A stretch of 50,896 bases of DNA from Butyrivibrio sp. Lineage in GTDB: Bacteria > Bacillota > Clostridia > Lachnospirales > Lachnospiraceae. Below, one piece after another: positions 8,699 to 16,952 of this stretch. Under the pieces are notes generated by a model, which was not told the origin of the DNA, ran no database searches, and worked only from the letters and a program-made list of their open reading frames with translations. Both the position numbers and the translations under genes were made by a program. Position 1 is the stretch's first letter, and each line of letters starts with the position of its first letter. The DNA lies in NCBI GenBank assembly GCA_017620235.1, contig JAFZQT010000141.1, positions 1-50,896 on the forward strand, given 5' to 3'.

Positions 8699-9406
8699 TT
8701 ATAAAACCATATTATTAGGGATATAGCCTGTTTTTACGTATTCTTTGTACGATTTACGAAGTTTATTTGTAGCAATAACCGCACAGACTCCGGCAATAAT
8801 AAATCCAAAGCCCGCAGGAAATCCTATCGCAAAAATGTATAGTATGGTATTAAAAATACCATATACAAGAAGCATATAGGATGCCACCAGACTTCCTTTA
8901 AACTGAACAAGAGCAGCCAAAACAATTAATAAGATGAGATCCAGGAATCCCCAATAATTACCTTGTAAAACACCTATCAAAACAGATATAACCGTCATAA
9001 TATATATCGCTACCGCTGCGCCTGTAATACTCTTATGTACATTCGCCAAAGCCGGCAATTTCATATATTCTGAAACATTCATTCTGTTTGGAACAGTCTT
9101 ATTATTTGTTTTAAGAAGCGAATCAAGCTCATCTATGCCATTCTGACCATAATAGTTTCCCTGGATCCCATAGCCATTCTGAGGATACATGTTATTCTGC
9201 GCCCCCATACCGTTCTGTGCATATATGTTGTTCTGCGCTTCTGCTACATTCTGATTGTTAACTCCATCTTGCACATAAAAACTATTCTGCGTATTAAATT
9301 TATTATCTACAGTCGCACCATACGAATCCGTTTTAAGTGGTGCACCACAATTTGAACAATATAAAGCCGTATCGGCATTATTGTATCCGCATGTTCCACA
9401 TACCAT
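8699..9406 (-). CDS. Zinc-ribbon membrane protein of unknown function
   Basis: A 235-residue protein with three parts. An N-terminal zinc ribbon (CGTCGYNN and CSNCGAPL, about residues 3-22) is followed by a low-complexity Asn/Gln/Tyr/Gly linker with loose repeats of AQNxMYxQNG type (residues 30-90). The C-terminal third has four hydrophobic segments (about residues 130-215). Clostridial proteins of this layout are common and uncharacterised; the ribbon may be structural. A GGAGAG site precedes the ATG and TATAAT lies about 50 bases upstream. It is downstream of the secreted coiled-coil gene at 9523, but an inverted repeat lies between them. Confidence 0.75.
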   Translation of the reverse strand: MVCGTCGYNNADTALYCSNCGAPLKTDSYGATVDNKFNTQNSFYVQDGVNNQNVAEAQNNIYAQNGMGAQNNMYPQNGYGIQGNYYGQNGIDELDSLLKTNNKTVPNRMNVSEYMKLPALANVHKSITGAAVAIYIMTVISVLIGVLQGNYWGFLDLILLIVLAALVQFKGSLVASYMLLVYGIFNTILYIFAIGFPAGFGFIIAGVCAVIATNKLRKSYKEYVKTGYIPNNMVL

Positions 9407-9455
9407 TTAATTACTCTCTCCTACTATAATCATTCATATAATACTTATTGCGTTG

Positions 9456-9500
9456 ATTATAGCATAGGGTATGTGAATTAAAAAGTAAAATAATTCACAT
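9456..9500 (-). promoter_or_regulatory. Predicted -10 box and perfect inverted repeat upstream of the zinc-ribbon gene
   Basis: TATAAT on the minus strand (9456-9461) has only a poor -35 17 bases away. That -35 overlaps a perfect 10-base inverted repeat, ATGTGAATTA-N10-TAATTCACAT, at 9471-9500. There is no T run after the repeat, so it fits an operator or a weak transcript end better than a classical terminator. Confidence 0.35.
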
Positions 9501-9522
9501 GCAATTCAAAAAAGTATCAATA

Positions 9523-10527
9523 TCATTTTATAGCTAAAACATAACCCGAAATGTATGGTACTGCAGAAGTATTATTTGTAGAAATTCTCACAGAATTATT
9601 GGATAGTTTTGATATAGAATACCAAGCTATTTTCTCTCCTCTCTGATTAGACGCAACATTGTTTATAACTAAAAACAAAGTTTCTTCCGCTGTACAATCT
9701 GATATATCCATATTTGTAGCTATATCAAAATGTCCCTTGTAGTTCCCATCATCAGAAAAAGTTCTATATGAAAAGCTAGCAACTTTTCTAGCTTTAACAG
9801 AATTTTTCCCTATTCCTTTACCCTCATCAATCCACTTCTGCTTATTATCTACAATAGCCTGTTCCTTACCTGCATCAATCCAAGTTTGCTTATTCTCATC
9901 AATAGCTTGCTTCTTACCTTCATTAATCCATGTCTGTTTATTATCTTCAATTGCTTGTTTCTTACCTTCTTCAAGGCCTTTTTCATAAGCTTCCTGACGC
10001 GCAGCTTCAATTATAGCTGAAACATCAATTGTACCGCCGTCATAATAGCCACTCTCAAGTATATATTTATCATTACTTTCAAGAGAAACATCCAAAGTTC
10101 CCCGATACTTTATATCATTGATCTTAGAAATAATATCCTCATATGATGCATCTTCCGATATATTGTTCTGCACATATACATTTCTATTCAATCCGCTTAT
10201 TATATCTGCTTTATTCCTAAATATAGCTGACATAAATGCTACATATCCATCTGCGAAAAGATCTATCTGATCATCGAGACTATTGATTCCAATAGATATA
10301 TTTGAAATTTCAGATGACATTCCTTCATCTGTGCAATTCTCACTAAGAGCATCAACCTGATTATTTAGATTATCTATTCCTTCAGAAATTGTTGTAATAC
10401 CCTCTGAATCAATTAAATCATCCAACTCTTCTGCATGCACATTCGGTGAAATCAGCAAAGAAAATGCAAGTGTTGCTCCAACCAGTTTCATAAAACTTCT
10501 TGTTAAACCTATACTTCTTTTTTTCAT
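9523..10527 (-). CDS. Secreted coiled-coil repeat protein, paralogue A
   Basis: A 334-residue protein with a classical signal peptide (basic start, hydrophobic core, cleavage likely after NVHA). Residues 35-120 have heptad-like I/L spacing (ISEGIDNLNNQVDAL, NSLDDQIDLF). A shared motif ESGYYDGGTIDVSAIIEA sits near residue 155-175. A 16-residue tandem repeat of the type GKKQAIEDNKQTWINE (three copies, about residues 190-240) leads to a C-terminal domain of about 90 residues. The gene at 10855 has the same N-terminal half and leader but a different C-terminal domain. No cell-wall anchor is visible. Function is unknown; surface or secreted binding is a guess from architecture. Confidence 0.75.
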   Translation of the reverse strand: MKKRSIGLTRSFMKLVGATLAFSLLISPNVHAEELDDLIDSEGITTISEGIDNLNNQVDALSENCTDEGMSSEISNISIGINSLDDQIDLFADGYVAFMSAIFRNKADIISGLNRNVYVQNNISEDASYEDIISKINDIKYRGTLDVSLESNDKYILESGYYDGGTIDVSAIIEAARQEAYEKGLEEGKKQAIEDNKQTWINEGKKQAIDENKQTWIDAGKEQAIVDNKQKWIDEGKGIGKNSVKARKVASFSYRTFSDDGNYKGHFDIATNMDISDCTAEETLFLVINNVASNQRGEKIAWYSISKLSNNSVRISTNNTSAVPYISGYVLAIK

Positions 10528-10854
10528 ACACCTTATCCATCCAGTCTTTGTTTTTATTCAGAAAACAATCAGTCATATAATAATCCAAAAGCCAAAACCA
10601 ACTTTACGCCTCCCCTCTGCTTTTATAGAATACTTTTTAATTTGTTAATATATTTCCGTTTTTCTGAACTATAACGAATTATAGAATATATCACAACCAA
10701 TTGTACATACATTTTATATAATTCATTATTTTTTCATATATCTTACTATTTAGCCAAAAAAGAATACCCTCTTTACCGGTTTGTCCAATAAAGAGGGTAC
10801 ATCTCAATATTCTGCTTTTATAGTGGATATTTTAATCCATCAAATCATTCTATC
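10528..10854. other. AT-rich intergenic region between the paralogues
   Basis: 327 bases without a gene. It holds the AAGG ribosome binding site and a 13-base leader shared with the other paralogue (10537-10549) and the terminator at 10765-10799. I see no convincing promoter, and no open frame with a ribosome binding site. Confidence 0.6.
10765..10799 (-). terminator. Intrinsic terminator after paralogue B
   Basis: Ten-base stem TACCCTCTTT / AAAGAGGGTA with a 15-base loop, followed on the minus strand by a T-rich TTCTTTTTT. It lies about 55 bases after the stop of the gene at 10855, so the two paralogues are probably transcribed separately. Confidence 0.85.
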
Positions 10855-11841
10855 TTAATTTGAAAAACGATAAAAATAGTCTCTCTGTGCGCCATTATTG
10901 TTTATCACTTCGACTATAGATATGCCTTCGTTTACACCAAATCGATACCATCCATCTCCTACATATTCACCTGAAGAGATTGGCCTGTCTATAGCTTTTC
11001 GTCCCCACGCATTATCTCCTGACTTAACCCATACGTGAATAATATCATTAGAGTTTAGCGGCACATTATGATTAACCGAATTTCTAACATAAATATATTT
11101 GTACGACTTATATGTTATATAAGGACTGATTGCTAAGCAAGATGAACCGGTAATGGATAACCAATTAGAGGCACTAGTCATTATAAAGTCTTTTCCGGCT
11201 TCAAGACCTTCTTTATAGCCTTGCTCTTTTCCAGCTTTCTTGCCTTCAGCCAATCCTCTTTCATATCCTGCTTTATCACCATCTGCTTTTCCAGCTTTAT
11301 ACCCTTCTCGACGTGCAGCTTCAATTATTGCCGACACATCAATTGTGCCTCCATCATAGTAACCGCTCTCATATGTATAATTTCCATTATTATCCGGAGT
11401 AATATTCAATGATCCCTGATACTTTATACTATTGATTTTTGAAATAATATCTGAGTATGATGCATTTCCGGATATATTATCATTTGCAAAAACGCTTTTA
11501 TTTAAGCCTTCTATAATGGACTGTCTATTCTTATTAATCGTTAATGAAAGCTTGTAATAATTTTGGCTGAGATTTGAAATTGTTTCATTAAGAATATCAA
11601 TCATACCGGATATATCAGAAATATCATCTGACAACGCTTCATCCTGGCAATTATCATTAAGCGCATCAACTTTCTCATCAAGAGTATCAATTCCATCCGA
11701 TATTGTTGCAATATCTTCTGAATTAACCAATTCTTCCAGCTCTTCAGCATGCACATTTGTTGAAAGCACTAATGAAAGTGAAAGTGCTGTTCCAATAAGT
11801 TTTGTAAAATTTCTTGTAAAACCAATATTTCTTTTTTTCAT
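10855..11841 (-). CDS. Secreted coiled-coil repeat protein, paralogue B
   Basis: A 328-residue paralogue of the gene at 9523. It shares the signal peptide (cleavage after NVHA), the heptad-rich N-terminal half with NASYSDIISKINSIKYQG, and the ESGYYDGGTIDVSAIIEAAR block. The charged repeat linker is different (GKADGDKAGYERGLAEGKKAG, continuing with more EGL/KAG units, about residues 185-225), and the roughly 110-residue C-terminal domain is unrelated by eye, rich in Tyr, Ser and Trp. A 13-base leader shared with paralogue A sits before the start (11851-11863). This looks like a duplication with tail replacement. Function is unknown. Confidence 0.75.
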   Translation of the reverse strand: MKKRNIGFTRNFTKLIGTALSLSLVLSTNVHAEELEELVNSEDIATISDGIDTLDEKVDALNDNCQDEALSDDISDISGMIDILNETISNLSQNYYKLSLTINKNRQSIIEGLNKSVFANDNISGNASYSDIISKINSIKYQGSLNITPDNNGNYTYESGYYDGGTIDVSAIIEAARREGYKAGKADGDKAGYERGLAEGKKAGKEQGYKEGLEAGKDFIMTSASNWLSITGSSCLAISPYITYKSYKYIYVRNSVNHNVPLNSNDIIHVWVKSGDNAWGRKAIDRPISSGEYVGDGWYRFGVNEGISIVEVINNNGAQRDYFYRFSN

Positions 11842-11958
11842 ACTTTTTCACCATCCAGTCTTTTAATTTTTTAACTACGATCATGTAAAACTACTACTTT
11901 TTGAAACTTTGATTCTTTGAAATTTGTTACTCAACTCATAAAAACATTAGCCAAGCAG

Positions 11959-11979
11959 CTATAACAAAAACAATTTCAT
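11959..11979 (-). CDS. Possible six-codon leader peptide with an ideal ribosome binding site
   Basis: AAAGGAGGT lies 8 bases before an ATG (11977-11979), but the frame stops after six codons (MKLFLL). It is the strongest ribosome binding site around and has no larger frame behind it. It sits about 120 bases upstream of paralogue B. It may be a leader peptide, a gene remnant or chance. Confidence 0.3.
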   Translation of the reverse strand: MKLFLL

Positions 11980-12046
11980 ATTCAAGTACCTCCTTTCCTG
12001 CTTAATCATGCAAAAATTTATCTTATTGATGGAAATAGATATTGCC

Positions 12047-12673
12047 CTACTTCCTAAGATACTTCTTCAGCTTGGACTTTATCCTTTGCATCGCATTATC
12101 AGTGGATTTCTCGTCTCTGCCAAGAACCGCAGAAACTTCTTTTATAGACATTCCGGTAATATACAGATCCAAAACCTGTCTTTCCAGATCGCTAAGATCG
12201 CGCTCAATGGCATTTTCGAGCGCTTCAAGATTTTCCCTTTCAATTATCTGCTCCTCGGGAATGGAGCTGGAATCCGATTCAAGCACATCTTCAAGAGCCA
12301 CTTCACTGTCAGTGGCACTGTCCTTGTTTTCGGCATATAAAGAAATATAACTGTTTAAAGGCGCATGTTTTTTGCGCGCAGAAGCCTTGATGGCAGAATA
12401 CATCTGTCTTGAGATACAAAGATCCGCAAATGTGGCAAAACTTGCATCTCTTCCGATGTCATAGTCTCTGATAGCCTTAAAAAGACCTATCATCCCCTCC
12501 TGGATAAGATCATCCCTGTCTGCTCCCAAAATAAACATCGATGCAGCTTTTTTGCGGACAAGATTCTTATATTTATCCATAATAAAATCCATGATGCCGG
12601 ATTCCTTGCCTCCCGCATCATGGAACTTCACTATAAGCTGTTCATCGCTTTGTCCATCATAATTTGTTTTCAT
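12047..12673 (-). CDS. sigH: RNA polymerase sigma-H factor (sigma-30 family)
   Basis: A 208-residue sigma-70 family factor. Region 2 includes GADRDDLIQEGMIGLFKAIRDY (about residues 50-71) and FADLCISRQMYSAIKASARKKH, the sequence typical of SigH. Region 4 helix-turn-helix is near residues 165-205 (LDLYITGMSIKEVSAVLGR). In Bacillus and clostridia SigH drives entry into sporulation and competence; whether this organism sporulates cannot be told here. It begins 3 bases after the rlmB stop, as the last gene of the cysS-mrnC-rlmB-sigH order widespread in Firmicutes. Confidence 0.93.
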   Translation of the reverse strand: MKTNYDGQSDEQLIVKFHDAGGKESGIMDFIMDKYKNLVRKKAASMFILGADRDDLIQEGMIGLFKAIRDYDIGRDASFATFADLCISRQMYSAIKASARKKHAPLNSYISLYAENKDSATDSEVALEDVLESDSSSIPEEQIIERENLEALENAIERDLSDLERQVLDLYITGMSIKEVSAVLGRDEKSTDNAMQRIKSKLKKYLRK

Positions 12674-12676
12674 AGC

Positions 12677-13426
12677 TCACCCAATTCTTTGTCTTACAAC
12701 TTCAAATGCAAGTACACCAGCAGCTACCGAAGCATTAAGCGAATCAATATCGCCCTTCATTGGAATTGACGCGATCATATCGCAGTTCTCTTTTACAAGC
12801 CTTGAAACGCCGCTTCCCTCGTTTCCTATGACTATTCCTATAGGCCCCTTAAGATTTAGCTTATACATCTCTGTTCCGCCCATATCGGCACAGGCAAACC
12901 ACAAGCCTTTATCCTTAAGCTCCTCGATGGTCTTAGCTATATTTGTAACCTTTGCAACAGGTGTGTAATTTAGTGCACCGGCAGAAGCTTTCGCAACAGT
13001 CGCCGTAAGTCCAACCGCTCTGTGCTTGGGAATAATAACGCCATGTGCTCCCGCAAGATTCGCTGTTCTGATTATCGCACCGAGATTATGCGGATCCTCA
13101 ATACCGTCAAGGATGATAACAAAAGGATCTTCGTTCTTTGCTGCCGCTTTTGCCAAAATATCCTCAACTTCAGCGTACTCGTAAGAAGCCGCGTAGGCAA
13201 TAACACCCTGATGTTTTCCTGTCTCAGATAACTGGTCGAGCCTTTCTTTTTTCACAAAGCTCACAACCGTATCCTTATGCTTTTTCGCTTCGCGCATTAT
13301 TGTCTGCACAGGACCGTCCTTGCATCCATCAAGAACAAAGAGTCTGTCTATTGTTTTTCCGGCGCGAAACGCCTCAAGAACCGCATTTCTGCCCTCTATT
13401 ATTCTACTTTCAAAGTTTTCTTCCAT
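12677..13426 (-). CDS. rlmB: 23S rRNA 2'-O-methyltransferase, RlmB/TrmH family
   Basis: A 249-residue SpoU-class methyltransferase, expected to modify G2251 of 23S rRNA. It has an N-terminal substrate-binding domain (residues 1-75, with IEGRNAVLEAF) and a knotted SAM domain carrying the three motifs: NLGAIIRTANLAGAHGVI, IVIGNEGSGVSRLV and DSLNASVAAGVLAFEV. A GAGGA site precedes the ATG. It lies between mrnC and sigH. A tRNA target cannot be ruled out for this superfamily, but the length and context favour RlmB. Confidence 0.93.
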   Translation of the reverse strand: MEENFESRIIEGRNAVLEAFRAGKTIDRLFVLDGCKDGPVQTIMREAKKHKDTVVSFVKKERLDQLSETGKHQGVIAYAASYEYAEVEDILAKAAAKNEDPFVIILDGIEDPHNLGAIIRTANLAGAHGVIIPKHRAVGLTATVAKASAGALNYTPVAKVTNIAKTIEELKDKGLWFACADMGGTEMYKLNLKGPIGIVIGNEGSGVSRLVKENCDMIASIPMKGDIDSLNASVAAGVLAFEVVRQRIG

Positions 13427-13454
13427 CGTAATTCCTCAAAAATTTTGCTCTAAA

Positions 13455-13895
13455 TCATTCGAGAACATCAAGCGAAAGCCTCTCTATTCCGAGAGAAATC
13501 AGCTCACATGCCCTGTCCATGTTATCCGTAAGATAAAGATATCCGATAACAGCCTCAAATCCCGTAGCATCGAGATAATCCATCGTCGTGGCGTTCTTTG
13601 CCTTGGTGTGAGGTTTTGAATTGCGCCCTCTCCTGTAAATATCAGCCTCTTCCTCGGTAAGATCATCCATAAGAGCTTTGATAAATGCAGACTGTGTGCC
13701 GGCTTTTACAATATCACTTGCTCTTTTATGGAGCTTGTTAACCGCAGTATTGCCTTTATTTACAAGAATCGACCTTATGACAACGTCAAAGATAGCGTCT
13801 CCAATATAAGCAAGCGTAAGAGGGGAATAGGTCCTTATGTCCTTCCCCTCAATGCCAAATTTATCATTTAGATATTTGTTTAAATGAGCTGCCAT
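13455..13895 (-). CDS. mrnC: Mini-ribonuclease III
   Basis: A 146-residue single-domain RNase III-type nuclease without a double-stranded RNA-binding domain. It matures the ends of 23S rRNA precursor in Firmicutes. The signature LAYIGDAIFDVVIRSIL (about residues 28-44) carries the acidic metal ligands, and EEADIYRRGRNSK lies further on. It overlaps the end of cysS by 16 bases, indicating translational coupling. Confidence 0.93.
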   Translation of the reverse strand: MAAHLNKYLNDKFGIEGKDIRTYSPLTLAYIGDAIFDVVIRSILVNKGNTAVNKLHKRASDIVKAGTQSAFIKALMDDLTEEEADIYRRGRNSKPHTKAKNATTMDYLDATGFEAVIGYLYLTDNMDRACELISLGIERLSLDVLE

Positions 13896-15301
13896 TTAAC
13901 TCCCTCACGAGTATCCTTGATCTCAACGCCTTTTTTTAGAAGCTCGTCGCGGATTGCATCGGCTGTCGCAAAATCCTTTGCTTTCTTTGCTGCCGCTCTT
14001 CTCTCAATAGCGTCGAGAACATAAGCCTCAAGCTCGGGATCAACTTCTTTTTCCTCCTTGGAAGCCGCAGCATGTCCAATGAGATCAAGTGAAAGAACCT
14101 TATCAAAACTCTTTACAAGAGCAAGTTTAGTTGCATCGTTAATATCAGCCTTGAGCACATCATAAAGAAGTGTAATCGCCATAGATGTGTTGAGGTCGTC
14201 AGAAATAGCATCTCTGAACTTATCCTCAAACTCTTTTACAACAGCCTCGTCAACGCTTCCCTCTTCCTTAAGATCGGCAATCTTCTTTATAAGCTTATTA
14301 AATGCCCCTGTCACATTGTCGAGTGCCTCAAAAGAGAACTCAAGAGGCTTGCGGTAATGAGACTGTAAGCAGAAAAATCTGTAAACAAGCGGATCGTATC
14401 CTTTTTCCTTAAGAAGTGAAACGGTAAGGATCGCTCCCTTTGACTTAGACATTTTGCCTGATTTGTCATTTAAGTGATTACTGTGGAACCAGTATTTGCA
14501 CCACTCATGTCCAAGATAGCTCTCAGACTGTGCAATCTCATTTGTATGATGAGGGAAAATATTGTCAACACCGCCGCAGTGGATATCGATATACTCTCCA
14601 AGGTGCTTCATTGAAATGCATGAGCACTCGATATGCCAGCCGGGATAACCAACGCCCCAAGGGCTGTCCCACTTAAGCGCCTGTTCCTCAAACTTGGACT
14701 TTGTAAACCAAAGAACGAAGTCTGTCTTGTTCTTTTTATTTGTATCCTCTTCAACATCATCGCGAACTCCGACCTGAAGCTGCTCTTTCTCAATATCCGA
14801 AGAAAAGACATAATAATCATCAAGCTTGCTTGTATCAAAATACACATTTCCGCCGGCAACATAGGCATAACCCTTCTTAAGAAGAACCTCTACCATATTG
14901 ATAAATTCGGGTATGCAGTTAGTCGCAGGCTCAACAATATCGGGGCGCTTATTTCCAACAGCGTCAAAATCAGTAAAGAAAGCATCAGTATAGTACTTCG
15001 CGATCTCCATAACGCTCTTGTGCTCTCTTTTTGCCCCTGCAAGCATCTTATCTTCGCCGGTATCGGCATCGGATGAAAGATGTCCCACATCAGTGATGTT
15101 CATGACACGCTTAACATCATACCCTGCGTACATTAACGCCTTGATAAGCACGTCCTGCATGATATATGTACGGATATTACCGATATGTGCGTAGTGATAA
15201 ACGGTAGGTCCGCAAGTATACATTGTTACTTTGCCCTCTTCTCTGGGCTGAAAATCCTGAATTGTTCTTGTAAGTGTATTGTAAAACTTAAAATTTGCCA
15301 T
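13880..15301 (-). CDS. cysS: Cysteinyl-tRNA synthetase
   Basis: A 473-residue class I synthetase. The HIGH-type motif is AHIGNIRTYI (about residue 34) and KMSKS is intact at about residue 285 (SGKMSKSKGA). Zinc ligands are likely Cys in TCGPTVY and the later CSC / HTNE region. The C-terminal helical anticodon-binding region ends KDTREGVKWQ. AGGAGA precedes the ATG by about 12 bases. No T-box fits in the 48 bases before ispF, so regulation must come from an upstream promoter. Confidence 0.97.
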   Translation of the reverse strand: MANFKFYNTLTRTIQDFQPREEGKVTMYTCGPTVYHYAHIGNIRTYIMQDVLIKALMYAGYDVKRVMNITDVGHLSSDADTGEDKMLAGAKREHKSVMEIAKYYTDAFFTDFDAVGNKRPDIVEPATNCIPEFINMVEVLLKKGYAYVAGGNVYFDTSKLDDYYVFSSDIEKEQLQVGVRDDVEEDTNKKNKTDFVLWFTKSKFEEQALKWDSPWGVGYPGWHIECSCISMKHLGEYIDIHCGGVDNIFPHHTNEIAQSESYLGHEWCKYWFHSNHLNDKSGKMSKSKGAILTVSLLKEKGYDPLVYRFFCLQSHYRKPLEFSFEALDNVTGAFNKLIKKIADLKEEGSVDEAVVKEFEDKFRDAISDDLNTSMAITLLYDVLKADINDATKLALVKSFDKVLSLDLIGHAAASKEEKEVDPELEAYVLDAIERRAAAKKAKDFATADAIRDELLKKGVEIKDTREGVKWQLI

Positions 15302-15349
15302 CTATTTCATATCTCCTTGGTTAAAGAAAGTTTTCATCGTTGCAAGCAA

Positions 15350-15898
15350 TTAGTTCGTACAGCCGCCACAACACCCTTTAGGCTTTTCGCCCGTCTGGAA
15401 CGTCACGTTCGTTGAATGAAGTTCAATAGGACTTGTCAAAAGACATATTGCCTGCGATGATATTCCTTCTCCGCTTCCCGTAAATCCAAGGCCTTCTTCT
15501 GTTGTTGCCTTGACATTCACCTGACTTATCTCGATTCCAAGCGCATCCGCGATATTCTGCCTCATATCGTCAATGTGTGGTCTCATCTTAGGCGCCTGTG
15601 CAATTATCGTAGCATCAATATTTTCAATAAGAAAACGATTTTCATCAAGCATTTTCCCAACTTCTCTCATAAGTGCAAGAGAATCGGCTCCTTTATACCT
15701 TGGATCCGTGTCCGGGAAATGTTTACCTATATCGCCAAGAGCCGCAGCTCCCAAAAGCGCATCCATTATCGCGTGAAGCAGTACATCCGCATCGGAATGT
15801 CCCAAAAGACCTTTTTCATACGGAATCTTTACTCCACCTATGATCAGATCTCTGCCTTGCACCAAACGATGTACATCATACCCCATTCCTATATGCAT
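15350..15898 (-). CDS. ispF: 2-C-methyl-D-erythritol 2,4-cyclodiphosphate synthase with a Cys-rich tail
   Basis: Catalyses the cyclisation step of the MEP isoprenoid pathway. Metal ligands and active-site stretches are intact: GYDVHRL (residue 5 on), [32 protein letters not shown] and [15 protein letters not shown]. The usual family length is about 160; this one has 182 because of a roughly 28-residue extension ending KGCCGGCTN. Such a Cys-rich tail is not part of the normal fold and might bind metal. It lies between azlD and cysS in the same operon; no ispD fusion is present. Confidence 0.95.
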   Translation of the reverse strand: MHIGMGYDVHRLVQGRDLIIGGVKIPYEKGLLGHSDADVLLHAIMDALLGAAALGDIGKHFPDTDPRYKGADSLALMREVGKMLDENRFLIENIDATIIAQAPKMRPHIDDMRQNIADALGIEISQVNVKATTEEGLGFTGSGEGISSQAICLLTSPIELHSTNVTFQTGEKPKGCCGGCTN

Positions 15899-15913
15899 TC
15901 CAATCCTCCAATT

Positions 15914-16219
15914 TCAATGAATAAACAATTCAACTATAAAAGCAGTCGCGCAGGCAAGTCCTGCAACCGTCAACAAACTCTTTTTGTTAAAAGCAAGTAT
16001 CAGTGCCACGCAAAATCCCGCAAGCGCCGAAATATGATTATCGGTCGCAGATAGAATCGCAGGAAACGTCATCGCCGCCAAAGTTGCGTACGGCACATAA
16101 TAAAGAAACGATCTTATAAATGTACTCTTTATCTCTTTTCTAATAAGAGTAAGAGGCAGCGCTCTTATCGAGTAGGTTACAACTGCCATAAGAAGAATAT
16201 ATGCATAAACGTTACTCAT
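15914..16219 (-). CDS. azlD: Branched-chain amino acid exporter, small subunit AzlD
   Basis: A 101-residue membrane protein with about four hydrophobic segments and the family features YSIRALPLTL and the Tyr/Pro-rich YYVPYATLAAMTFPAIL. With AzlC it forms an exporter for branched-chain amino acids and their analogues. I start it at 16219: GGAGG lies 6 bases upstream there, and this ATG overlaps the azlC stop by 8 bases. The longer frame beginning at 16264 lacks support. Confidence 0.9.
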   Translation of the reverse strand: MSNVYAYILLMAVVTYSIRALPLTLIRKEIKSTFIRSFLYYVPYATLAAMTFPAILSATDNHISALAGFCVALILAFNKKSLLTVAGLACATAFIVELFIH

Positions 16220-16943
16220 CTTTTTCCTCCTTGACAGGTGCAACAATCGCCGCGCAAGCCGCAACGAACACTGTAATTATTATAATTCTAAATCCCGAAG
16301 ATATACAGCTAAGAAACGGCGCAAATGCAAACACCGTGCTTAAGATCATTGCCGCTACAACTACAGCGCGCACGCTCTTATTCTCTTTTGTATCCGGAAT
16401 TATTATTGCAATAAACATACCATAAATGGCAAGTCCCAAACAACTTATAAGCCTCTGCGGCATTATCTGCCCGGCAATCGCACCAAGAACTGTTCCAAGA
16501 ACCCAGCCCGTTACTGAAAGCGTTATAAGTCCATATGAATACATAGGATAGAGCCCGCCTTTTTTTAGCACGCTCACTCCGAAGATCTCGTCCGTTACTC
16601 CGTAGGAAATTCCAAGTCTGTGAAGGGTGCTTGTCTTTGGATCAAGCCTCTGTGACAGAGCCGCCGACATAAGCATGTATCTTAAATTGATTATAAACTG
16701 TAATACGGCAAGTTCAAGGAAACTTCCGTTTTTTTCGATTATCTCAAGTGCAGAGAACTGTCCCGCACTTGTCACATTAAGAAGAGAGGTCATTGCCGAT
16801 TGAAATACAGTCATTCCTATCTTGGAACTCTCTATTCCGAATGCAAAAGAAACTGCTATATACCCCAGAAAAATGGGAACCGCATCCCTGACTCCGTCTC
16901 TGAAGTCACTGAATTTGCCAACATTCATACCAAACTTTTTCAT
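16212..16943 (-). CDS. azlC: Branched-chain amino acid exporter, large subunit AzlC
   Basis: About 243 residues with the AzlC opening FRDGVRDAVPIFLGYIAVSFAFG and several further membrane segments. It partners AzlD, whose start overlaps its stop. The true start is uncertain: a TTG at 16949, an ATG at 16943 and an ATG at 16928 are in frame, and the GAGG present is too close to one and too far from another. It follows alaX by only about 10 bases, so it is in that operon. Confidence 0.88.
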   Translation of the reverse strand: MKKFGMNVGKFSDFRDGVRDAVPIFLGYIAVSFAFGIESSKIGMTVFQSAMTSLLNVTSAGQFSALEIIEKNGSFLELAVLQFIINLRYMLMSAALSQRLDPKTSTLHRLGISYGVTDEIFGVSVLKKGGLYPMYSYGLITLSVTGWVLGTVLGAIAGQIMPQRLISCLGLAIYGMFIAIIIPDTKENKSVRAVVVAAMILSTVFAFAPFLSCISSGFRIIIITVFVAACAAIVAPVKEEKDE

Positions 16944-16952
16944 CCTCAAACT

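Noticed and set aside
15302-15349. T-box leader for cysS
   Set aside because: Only 48 bases separate cysS from ispF, too short for a T-box, and no NNTGGNACC sequence is seen.
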